This document shows positions 34,993-46,400 of a stretch of DNA of 64,000 nucleotides, in pieces. Position numbers and translations under genes: made by a program. The stretch comes from Incurvaria masculella. Its lineage: Eukaryota; Arthropoda; Insecta; Lepidoptera; Incurvariidae. Below the pieces are notes generated by a model. That model made no database searches and was not told the DNA's origin. It saw nothing but the letters and a program-made list of their open reading frames with translations. Every line of letters starts with the position of its first letter. Position 1 is the first letter of the stretch. Where the stretch lies: NCBI GenBank assembly GCA_946894095.1, contig OX335656.1:7145001-7209000 (forward strand), given 5' to 3'.

Positions 34993-35484
34993 TAAGGAGG
35001 TTGAGCGACGGATTCAACTGGGTTGGGCTGCCTTCGGAAAGCTAAAATTCGCTCTCAGGTCTGACCTCCCGCAAAATCTAAAGACCCGAATATATGACCA
35101 GTGCGTCCTCCCGGTTATGACGTATGGATGTGAAACGTGGACTCTGACGGTCACCGTTGTCCAAAGGTTAAAAGTTGCCCAGCGCGTAATGGAGCGTCGG
35201 CAATCCGCCGACGTACCAAAGTAGTCGATATTGGACACCGGGTGGCTAAGCTCAAATGGCAGTGGGCTGGTCACGTCAGCCGAAGAGACGACGACCGTTG
35301 GAGTAACCGTGCCCTGCACTGGCGGCCGTGGACAGGAAAACGCAGTGTGGGAAGACCACCCGCCAGGTGGGACGACGACATCAAGTGCGTCGGCGGAAAG
35401 CAGTGGCTCCGTACCGCTGAGGGCCGGGAGGACTGGAGAAAAATTGGAGAGGCGTATGTCCAGCAGTGGACGCAAACACGCTGA
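34993..35484 (+). mobile_element. RTE-clade non-LTR retrotransposon, C-terminal fragment
   Basis: Frame 1 from about 34993 encodes EVERRIQLGWAAFGKL, then LKTRIYDQCVLPVMTYGCET and WTLTVTVVQRLKVAQRVMER. The next segment is in another frame and reads AIRRRTKVVDIGHRVAKLKW, QWAGHVSRRDDDRW and TGKRSVGRPPARWDDD, ending GEAYVQQWTQTR and stop. This is the C-terminal region of insect RTE-type endonuclease-reverse transcriptases. A short deletion with frameshift lies at the junction near 35190-35210, and the endonuclease and catalytic RT are missing. It is a dead fragment. Confidence 0.9.
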
Positions 35485-35489
35485 CTGAC

Positions 35490-36690
35490 TGTTCTAACTG
35501 AATGAATATATAATATCAGGCAACAAATATCTGCATCTGCATGTTTTAGTTATTTTAAAAAATCTAAACCAAATGAAAGCCAAAAGAAAATATTCATTCA
35601 ATTTTGTTTTCACTGTCTTCAAAATAAGTCAATAAGTTGAGTTGGTTATTGCAAAAAAGTGGAGACAGCGGGTCTCATAGAAGGTGCACCAGATAAACCA
35701 TTCCAGTTTAATCAATATATATTTTTTACATTGATTTTAAAGTAATTTTTTTATTCATCGGATAACACAATTAAATGACCCGGCACCTTTTAATTCAGTA
35801 ATTAAGGGATAGCTTGCAACCAGCCAACTCACTCAACTTACCCGGTGTACATATTGGCGTTTAACAAACGGCCTAGGTGTGGAATTCAGCGGCTAATCTA
35901 ACCATTTGGCGCACCAGCACAGTTGCCAAAACATTTATAGTTAACATGAATTTATTGCTATTTCAGCTTTAAGGATAACAATAAATACATATAATAGAAA
36001 TCCTTGCAGTAATATTTTTTTATTTTAGTACTAACTTGTTAAAACATCTTTTTACCTAGTACCACAATGAAAACATTACGGATATATAGATTTTTCACTT
36101 TAGTAAACAACATATTCACCGTAAAATCAAGCCGTAGGCACCTTAACTAAAAGCATTTCTAACCACAACACAACACCTTCGTCACTACAGAAAACATTCT
36201 ACGCTTAAAATTTTTAAGCCCCCAATGAGATCAAGAAGTTTTACGACATTCCCACATGCCAAAAGGGTTCATTTTAACATATAATGAAAATAGTGAATAC
36301 AACATGTTCAAATGTATAGAAAAGTCTTTCCTTGTCCCGGTAAGGAATACAATATTAGATGTTGAAAACATTATAATTGGCAACACATTACGACTTCCCG
36401 TTCAGAATATTTCACGCATTTCATAGAGTTTAATCAATACAGATTCATCTTTAGGTGAGACTTGAACTGGTGAAGAACTCAAGAAATGTAAAAATTAATA
36501 TATCCATGCATATATATATTTCATAATTTATGCTCGTACCACAAGCCTTATGGTGGGTCTACACGTGCGTAGCTGCAAGCAACATTTCTTAGAAATAAGC
36601 TGTCTGGAATTGCGCCCGAACAAATGTCACACAAAACCTTCTGTTGCCTTGGTACAGATAAGCAAGAAGAGCAAGTAGATCCAAAACTTA
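35490..36690. other. Intergenic sequence without recognised features
   Basis: AT-rich, no ORF and no repeat family I could name. Confidence 0.4.
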
Positions 36691-36698
36691 TGATTTTT

Positions 36699-36862
36699 AG
36701 GGTCCCATACCCAAAGGGTGCCAACGGAACCCTATTCCTAAGCCTCCGCTGTCCGTCCGTCCGTTTGGGCTCTATCTCATGAACAGCAATAGGTAGGCAG
36801 CTGAAATTTTCACAGAGTTTGTATTTATTTTGCCTTCTATCCATTCTAATCGGCAATCTTTT
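36699..36862 (+). repeat. Lepidopteran 'GGGTTCCGTACCC' dispersed repeat, second good copy
   Basis: TAGGGTCCCATACCCAAAGG, CTCCGCTGTCCGTCCGTCCG, ATCTCATGAACAGCAATAGG and GCAGCTGAAATTTTCACAGA; same order as at 20317. Confidence 0.75.
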
Positions 36863-36969
36863 TTTTTAATTTTTATAGTGTAATTATATTTAATCACTTC
36901 AGAGCTCTAAAATATTATGAAAGTGACCACGTAGGAAGGTAATCTTGCTATATGTATATTATTACTAAT

Positions 36970-37344
36970 CTCTTAAGAATGTTCCGACCCATACAATGTT
37001 TTTTTTACACAAAACGCAAAAAGTATTGCACTTTAAGGCACGAATTCGTCAAAAATATTAAATATAGCCATAGTAGTTGCAGCGAAAACATATTCACAAT
37101 TTCAGGTCTAATGGTTTCGTTGTAATTGCCGATTAGAAGTTTTACACCGTTAGATGGCGCTGTTAAATAAAATTCGTATTTAAATAAATTGTAACAAAAC
37201 CAATAATCCTGAGATTGTGAAATTGTTTTCGCTGCAAGTAATATGACTATATTAAACTTTTATTATTAATTCGTGGCTTAAAGTGCAATACTTTTTGCGT
37301 TATGTGTGCAAACAACTTTATATGGGTCGGAACAGCCTTAAGAG
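36970..37344. mobile_element. Foldback MITE with GTTCCGACCCATA termini
   Basis: CTCTTAAGAATGTTCCGACC at the left pairs with GGTCGGAACAGCCTTAAGAG at the right, and inner ACGCAAAAAGTATTGCACTT pairs with AAGTGCAATACTTTTTGCGT exactly. About 375 bp, no ORF. Confidence 0.8.
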
Positions 37345-40300
37345 GATAATGAGGTGATCGAGTTCCATGCAATGGCTCATGCCTGATCCCTCACTCCAAT
37401 TGAGAAATGTGTTTCTGATATTTTGCACATTCAATAAATCAACTGAGGAGCTACGTCTGTACGTTTCGATTTTTTCATCCACGATAAAGGCCTCTAAAGA
37501 TTTGTATGAACATTTTCAAGGGCGTATATCACGGATATAAGTTAAGTTACCAAGCTGATTTATTTAATGTTTAAAATATCAGAAAGATATTTCTTAATTT
37601 TAGTGAGGAATCAGGCACTAGCCACTGTATGGAACTCGATAACCTCATAATCATCTCAAAATCCAAAACGTTTCTAAAAAGAAAATTATCTGCTGACCTT
37701 TTCTGTGGAGTTTATCACCTGTGCATTGTTACACATATAATGAAACCTCTCCAAGTCTTCATTTAGACAAATTAGAAGCAATCTGTCACACAATCTATTA
37801 TTGACTTGTAAGTATAGGTTTTCAGAAATTATATGTTCATGTTATACCAACCAAAAAATGTAACAGACTTATGGTCTATCGGAGTGCAATGCTTGACTCT
37901 ATTGCTCATTGGGACCCTTGTGTCCCGGACAGACGGAGAGGGATATCACACGGGAAACCGAAAGAGCATAGTGTTTCATTGGTCCCACCATGACTTATTT
38001 AAGGTCCCAATTTTTTTTTATCAACTGGATTTTGCACTAAATAAGATGTTCAATATTTGTAATGACACATTTTTTTTATAACAAGAGCTTTTTTGTTGAG
38101 GCACATTTATCCATGCCACAGACATGGTTTTGTTCGAGTTTGTGACTGCTGCCACTTTCGTCATTAAATTCTTGTTCAAAATGAGATCATCTGTCAAGTT
38201 TGGTCGCAAGTTTGTTCCGAGACTGTTGCACGGCTCGGGTTTCGGTCAGAGGCAGGCGAGCTTACCACAATAGATGAAAACAAAGTTTGTCCCCATTCTT
38301 CCATTGCTCGACATGCAACAGACAGGGAATGCACCCATTTAGAGTCAACATTCTGCTCCTATAAGAACCAACCGATCCTGTAGAATATAAGTTCTGATAT
38401 AGGCTTGTTAATCCTTAAAAGGCATTTCCCCCAACGTACAACCTGTGGCCCTTTGGTTTTTGGTGCATTCGAGAAAGTTCGAAAGCCCAAGGGCGTCACT
38501 GGGCATATTTTAGTTAGGGCCTGGAATAGGCCCTGACTCTAGGATTTCCTTGATTTTTAATGTCTTTCGAATTTTTATTCTGCAATAGACAACACCACAA
38601 AGGAGGATGGGCCTTTTTGTATAAGCACTGGTCTCCCCACTAGTAGGTCCATCCCACCAACACACTTGAATATGATATCAATAGATTGGTCTGAACATTA
38701 GATTTACTAACACTTAAGTATTTCCCTGAAATCACAAGGTATTTCATGTTTTACTATTAAATTTTACTACTAAATCCTATATACAAATACAATTAGCTTC
38801 TCCCATACATTTCAACTGAGCTGCCAAATTGAGAATTAAACTAGATTGTGAGCCCTTTCTAATGACACATATTTAATTGATGTTGATGGGGGCTTTGTTT
38901 ATAGTAAACTGAAATATCTATTTCTATCTGGAACAAGCATAAGTATACAAATATAAAATTCTACACACTATGTAGGCCACATATTGTATAACTGCTCATT
39001 CAAAGTAGAAATAAACATTTTAAAATGCGTGCCCCTGGGTAATTAGTTAATCACCTATCTAGCCTTACATAATGAGCAATAACTACATGCTTGCATTCTC
39101 AAACGTCAGGCATTGTATTTTAGCAGTCATGTCACATTCAAAATACCTATGTGCTCTCCTCACGAACAAGGAAGTCAGTTAGTGAGCAGAGCGTGGCGCG
39201 GACGAGTGCAAGGCAGCTTTCCGACAGAAAAGACATGAACTCTAGGTATTGGCGTGAGGTGGAGTGTGCGGGGTGGAAGTGAGGAGGGGACGGGGTATAT
39301 TGTTCCCCCCCACTCCGCACCCTCTACACTTCCGACCCGCCACTCATGTGGGCTCTTGCAATTTAACACATCCATATGACAGTGAATTGATGAAGATAAA
39401 ACTAGGCCCCTCGCCTGCACGCTAACTCTACGTTACAGATGCAGTGACCTTAATACAGTAACTGGATATTTTTACAAATATTAATACAAGTACTTACAAA
39501 AGAGAAAAAATATGTGCACATTCAATTATATACTAGGTACCTCCATCGAGGCAATCTAAATTAACATTTGGTCAGTTCACTAGGATATTCAGTAACAAAC
39601 CGCTCGACGCATCCAACATCTTTAACATATCACAACGCTTGGGAAACTTTAATGTCAAAACAAGTTCACCCTTTGCAATGAGATTCTTTTCCCATGGATT
39701 TCTTGGCCGATATCGGCCGAATCAGAGTCAAGGAACCACCAATATTTTGTGAATACAGTAGAACCCCGAATATTCTACACCAGCGATTCGGATTAAATGT
39801 CCAACCAAATCACTGTTGCTGCATCGACATGTTTACAAAATCAGTCTTAATATGCGACTTTATTTGAGATCATTTATTCAGATTTTTAACTAACCGAATT
39901 GCTTGCAGTTCCAATTTATATGAAAAATCTGTGTTTACTATATTATTAGTATAGGCTTGTATCAATCAGTACAGCAATACAAACCGTATTGTATCTTTAC
40001 AACTAGGTTTCTAATCAGACTTATGCAAAACCTTTTGCTAGTAACTTGACGTATTATTAGCATGGCTAAATATAAATGTATAATGATTAACATACATAGC
40101 GGGTGCAAAAGCTGCCGTCAAAAGCAATTCATCCAATCCTCCTACAAACTCTTCAACAATCACCCGTTTCGGTTTTTTCAATATTGTTTTTCTTAGCACG
40201 TTCACGCGGAAAAAGCTTTCTATAAAACTATATTCTATCATCACCAAAAGAGCTACCAAAGAGTATTGATATGATTCGAGATCCGACGACTTGCGATTTT

Positions 40301-40414
40301 ATCTCGATTTGAGACTCCAATCGCCCAAACGACATTGATCGTTAATTGGCGTAACGATCCAAGAAGACTCGTTATGTTCAGAAAAAAAATCCTCGCTGAA
40401 GCACGAGAAACGGT
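37345..40414. other. Intergenic sequence and presumed 3' flank of the adaptor gene
   Basis: Mostly featureless. A LINE 3'-end remnant is at 38405-38520. The 39160-39420 stretch is GC-richer and open on the minus strand but has no recognisable domain. Confidence 0.4.
38405..38520 (+). mobile_element. LINE 3'-end remnant
   Basis: GCATTTCCCCCAACGTACAA, GAAAGTTCGAAAGCCCAAGG and GGGCGTCACTGGGCA follow the 3' coding end of the LINE at 13762-15236. Strongly diverged. Confidence 0.5.
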
Positions 40415-43400
40415 TCAGGTGGCGATGTTGGCGGGCGGGACGAAGGCGGGAGACGTCATGATGGTGTAGTGCTCCTCGCAGGGCGGGCGCGGCGGCGGCG
40501 CACAGACCACCTCTGGCGCCGCCGCCGCCGCCGCCGCCCCCGCCGGCGACATGGGCACGTAGTGGCACTCGCTCGCCTGCCGCCGGCGCAGGCGCAGCTC
40601 GGCGAGGTCTTCGCGCCCGCGCAGTATCAACTCCACTATGTCGTGCGGCAGCGACAACTGCTCCGTGCTCTCCGAGTAGAGCGCCGACAAGTCGCGCCCC
40701 TCCTCCCCGTCGGCGAGCCCCAGCCCGGACGCGTCGAGGTCGGACGCGAGCTCCCCGTCGAGCCCCTCCGCCGACTTGGAGCAGCGCTTGTCGACGCGCT
40801 CCGCCACCGACTCCGAGTCGAGGTACTCGCAGCTCCTCGCCTCGCCCAGCTTGGCGAGGTTCCTTGACGAAATCCTGAGGTTCCGCATCAGAACTCGACT
40901 CACCCGGAAATTCTTTATGATGTCGATCGACTTGGACGGCGTCGCGGTGAAGTCGAAGCGTTTCTTCTTCGGCTCGACAGCGGTCTTGTCCTCGAGTCGC
41001 GCGCCGTCGGTCTTGGTCGGTTTGAGCAGGACGCGCGAGTCGCTCTTGATTCTCTTTCGGAACACGTTGAAGGCGGACGGTTTGTTTTTGCTGAACTTGG
41101 GCAGGGTGTCGGCGGCGTGCGGGTAGGCGTGGGAGGCGGCGGCGGGAGGGCTCCGGTAGCGCGGGAGGGAACCGAGCGAGCCGTGCCGCGGCACCCCTCC
41201 ATCCACCACATCAGTCCCCACCTCCAGGCACCTCCACGTCTCCTTACATGCTGTAGAGCTGGAGAAAAGACATCATTAAAATCATGCCTGGTTGTCTTAT
41301 AAAATATTTTTTAATCCGTTTGTTTAGATTGTCTCACTGTTGTTCGACATACTCGTCGTATCTCTAAATTTACCGGGAAACAGTGTAAAACTTCCTTCTC
41401 TCTTGCTTTGCGTTTTGTTTAAACATTGCAGACATACTCAGGAATTATTCAATTTGGTTTATTAGCTTTTCATACTAAGTCGTTTACATTGCTAAACTTG
41501 CTTACAGTAAATATACAAATGTGTACCAAATAATGTCTGTCATGGCTCATTCTCTAGCACAAGCCTTGCTTTTTGTAATGTATTTTTTTTTATTTGTTGT
41601 AAATCTTTTATATAAATATATTTGTATTTTATTTGATCGATTATCGAACGAGAAAGGAATAAGTAGTAAATTTATAGGTAAAATTTAATTATTATTTTTT
41701 AACAAATGTGATATGTCTGTAGATCGAAAGAACTACTTTATAAATAAACTGTAAGGCTGGACTTGAACCAGTACCAATGTACCAATTCCGTCACCCGCTC
41801 TATACCCATAATTTGAAATTCTCCTCACATAAAAAATCTAAGTAGTAGTACAAGCAGCTTAAACCGAAAAATAATATTTTACTTTTTTTTAACTTTTTTT
41901 TCTTTTATTATTATAGCATGCAACAGTAAAAATTAAGATCGAGTCAAATTGCATGACTTTCTCCATCTAAATTTAAATAAGATAAATAGTCGATTATGTG
42001 CAAACACTCACCTAGTCAACGTGTGCGGGCTGCGGAGACACCTTGGAGGGAGTGGCGGGGGTGGGAATCGCTTGCCCATACGGCGCATTGTTCCGTACAC
42101 GCACTCCGCCACAGATTCATACATGTTCTCCTCTAAATCCATGCCCAAGTCTACGTCTGTAGTGTCTACTGTTGCCTTTTCATTGAGGTATTTTTCATTC
42201 GATTCTCTTTGGCTGTCAGTGGGTGGGTCACTGTCCTCGAGTATTTCTTCGTAGATGCCGGAAGCCACTGATGCACACGACTGACGGTCTGACGGGCTAA
42301 ACAAATTGTTGTCATTAGGAAGATTATAGGGTGCTGTTACAAGAATTCTTACCTCATAAATATGCATTTACATATGTAACACGAATGCTTTACCACGAAG
42401 GAAAACATTGTAGGAAACCCACAACTTCAGTGCTGTTAGGCTTTCTATCAAAATAGCTAAATGACACAGTAATGGGCTTGCTATTAATTATTTGTGCCTA
42501 AAAACGCAATTGGGCGAAACTAGGTTGTTAATAGTCACCGCTAGGTACGTCAGGTAATTTATGTGGGTGCTCAGGTATGCTCACATTTATGTTTTTTATA
42601 AGATAAATTGAAATAAATATCTTGGTGTGAAAGTAGGTTTTATGATTAGTATGATGAAAATTGGGCAATCTGATGCAGGATGACTTCTACAGCTGGTACA
42701 TAGGCTTTATCTTGTGTGCGGAACACTGGTCGCCAACTGGTAGCATAAACAATGTTATATTGAGTGACATTGTCAAAAAAACCCACACCATAGTCAAATC
42801 TCGACATTGAATAAATTTATTTGTGCTCCCACAAATAAATTTAAGCCTACTAATTTAACGTTTTCATGGTTCAAAGACAGGGGACAAGCGGCAATGAAGA
42901 GCGAAAGGTGAAGCGCAGAATACTGCGCGACCATGACCTGTTTCGGATCTCGGGAGAAATGGAATGGGTTTGTTCGGGCAAAGACGATTTTACTTTCCGT
43001 TATAAGAAGGAATCAGGCGGAACGGCTTAGAGCAACGCTCCAGCCCGAGCGCGAAAACGAAAAAAGTGCAGAGATGAACTTCACTTTTACATGTCGAAAA
43101 TAAATGCAAATGTCTGCAGTTGTCACATTTACTATAGATCCATGCGCAAAATAATGTAAACCATGGTTTAGTAACATCAAGAATAGTCTAGCAACAAGGC
43201 AGACACAAAGTCAGTTGACAAGTCAACCTGTTGCTCGAACATGGATTATTCTTCTTTACCCTTAATCCTCTCACAATACGCATAACAAGAGATGCATCAA
43301 GATCGAGTTAAAACTAAGTAACAAAGATGTGTAAAAAGTGCAACATTCTTACGTGTCGGCATAGCCCTGCGAGAATTTGCGAACGTAGCTAATTAGGTGC

Positions 43401-46400
43401 TGCCTGGAGTGTGTGATGGGAAACAGGTCATCGGCAGCCGCGCTGCGCAAGAGTTGCCCGCTCGGCACCACGTTGGCTTCCTGCGGCAACATTTTGCTTT
43501 TTGAATACAAAAATTCTGATTTTTTTGAGTGCGACCGAAATAAAATCACTTCAATGTTATAACAAAGAGTTTTTTTTTATGTGAACTGACATGGATGGCT
43601 AATACCACACAACTACCGTTATAATATTAGCCCAATACACCACATTCCCGAAGGAATCAGGACCTTCCCTTTATGAGCACGGCTACATTGAACTGGATGG
43701 AAAACACGGACAATCGTTCATTGCCGCTTCGACCATCTTTTCATCCAATGCGATGGTACTAACCCGGGCGGGCTTAAACCCTACCACCTAGTAGGGGAAG
43801 GGGACCTACAGTTTTACATGGATTCCGAACCATGGAGCATTCGTGACGAAATGCACTTATCGAACTCGGAAAGAGAAAGACAGTGGTGCATGTCGGTATT
43901 GAACCCAGGCCTCTGGTATGCTAGGCAGTCCCCGCGCCACTAGGCTACGAGCCGTGTTACATTATACTTCAGAATCTTGCAACTTGTACCTATAATAGGA
44001 TTTTACGATACATTTAAGTAAACTTTCAGAAGACACTGCGTTTTGGTTACATTCACTGTACTTTGCTTCTATAAATTTGACATTTAAGGTAGATGATGTG
44101 CCTGAAAAAGTAGCCAACTAGGACCAGGAAAACCTCGCCGCCATCAATGTTTGCAAGATGCATTTTTTTATGTAACTGGACATGGATTGCTAATATGACA
44201 CCAACCGTCATGATATTAGCCCAATACACCGTATTCCCGAAAAAATTACGTGCCATGCCAGGATCCTTTTTTGGTGTGTTAGGCTAATATCTGATGGTCA
44301 GTTTGGTATTAGCCATCCATGTCCAGTTGCATAAAAAAGAAATGGCCGATCAGATCAACAGCTTTTGATTAAAAATCCCATGAACTCAGATTTAAAGGCA
44401 CTAATCTCCTAATTTCATTTACTGTTACAATTACTTAATATATTAAAAAATCTGTTAATATTAGGCATCCAGCTTTAGGAAACAGGCCTAAAAATCCATT
44501 ATTGAAATCATCCAGAGGTTCCAGAATAAGAGGCTCAGGAACACATTTGAATTATATTATTTATTATATTACTTTGGTCATGATGAGGTCAGTATCGTCG
44601 AGGGAGACTTCCGAAGGTCCACTGTACCACCTGCTTCGTCGAGTCACAACTGGAAACAAATTAGTAAATACATGAAATAGATGAATGAGACAATAGATAA
44701 ATCAACTAGCAAAGTATAGATCAATAAAAAAATATATTTGTTATATCAATGAAACACGCGTATATGTGCATAGATGTAATCTCGAAAAAACGTGGGACAT
44801 GAAAAACTAACCCACGAAAACTGACTGACAGATCATGTGTCAAACAAACTGAAAACTACATTCTAGCAGACAATAGTACTTTGATTGCTGTACACAACAC
44901 CTTCCCTCTAAGATTTCATTCTAATAATTATATTAGAAGTTAAGAGAGGTACAATTTAAGATACAGAATGTGTTGGTTATAATTGTGGAATCCAAACAAA
45001 GTGTCCGATACATTCTTGACGGAATTTATGGAATGACGAAAGATATACTTTTGTATCTGACAAAACTAAGGTTGTCTGGTTACTATTGAACCTAGCGGTA
45101 TTCCGAGGATTTCTCTGATTCTTGTTAGGTCCTCTTCTTCCTTATCTTGTGCTTTAGCACGATTCAATATAATTTGGTTTATGTGGCGTTGAATTATTTT
45201 ATTATCTCTTGTCTTTATTAGGAATCGGTATCCGCTCAGCTTCTTGTTTATTCTTCCGCAGGCCCACTTCTCTTTATGGTTGTAGATTCTGTAACGCACT
45301 TCTTCCCCTTCATTTAAATTTCTAACTTTGTGATGTGTATGTTCCTTCTGTGTTTTTTCTGTATTGTGGTCGTATGTACGTTGCGGGTGTATATGGTCTA
45401 AAATTGTTCGGAAACGTCTTCCATTCAAAAGCTCAGCGGGTGTTTTACCTGTACTAGTACTTTCTTGTGATCGAAGGGCAAATAGCATTCTAGGTAGTCT
45501 AAGGTGCCAAGGAACATCTGATGATTTACTCAATTTCTCTTTGATTGTTTGTACTGTTCTCTCCGCTTGGCCATTCGATGCGGGATGGTACGGCGGAACA
45601 AGACTAGGTTTTATTCCATTTTTGATGCAAAATTCTTTGAACATGGCAGATGTGAATACGGTGGCGTTATCGGTCACTATCACTTCGCACAGGCCCTGCT
45701 GACTGAAGATGTCACGCAAGATTTCTGTGACTACAGTGGCCGACGTGTTGGGTACTATGCGGACTTCAGGCCATTTTGAGTACGTGTCGATAGCTATGAA
45801 AAATAGCTTGCCCATATATGGTCCTGCGAAGTCTAGATGTAGACGGGACCAAGGTTTGACCGGTGGTGGCCAAGCTGAATGTACTTGGGCCGGCATGTGG
45901 CGATGACTCTGGCATACTTCACATGTTGATATCATTTTCTCGATGTCCTGTGTGATGCGAGGCCACCACAAGTAGCTTCTGGCTACTCCTTTCGTTACGA
46001 CCATACCGTTGTGAGAATCATGTAGAATTTTAAGAATGCTAGCTCTCATACTTGTAGGTATAACTACTCTGTTTGCCATTAACACACAATTCTTCATTGT
46101 TGAAAGTTCAATTCTTTTTAACCAATAAGGACGTAATGATTCCTCAGTAATCTTCTCGGGCCAGCCTTGTCGGATACAATTTCGAACTTTTGAAAGTATT
46201 GGATCTGAATCGGTGTCCTCTTGAATTCTCTCAATGGAGCACTCGGGGTCATTGGGTTGCACGGTCATCAACAACACGTCTGCGCAGATTTCTTCTTCTT
46301 CATCGTTGCTGATTGGCTCAGGCCACCTGCTTAGTGCATCAGAATTACCGATTAGTCTACCTTTCTTATATTTAAGTTCATAATCTAATGAACTTAATTG

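Noticed and set aside
39175..39420. Minus-strand 81-codon ORF as a gene
   Set aside because: No domain, no splice support, composition like flanking repeat-rich DNA.
42297..42367. Longer version of adaptor exon 7
   Set aside because: Using the acceptor further upstream (at the CACCCTATAATC site) gives a phase clash and an early stop.
43481..43519. An upstream acceptor extending adaptor exon 6
   Set aside because: It was needed only if exon 4 joined exon 6 directly; the 77-bp exon at 44573-44649 restores phase and makes the acceptor at 43481 correct.
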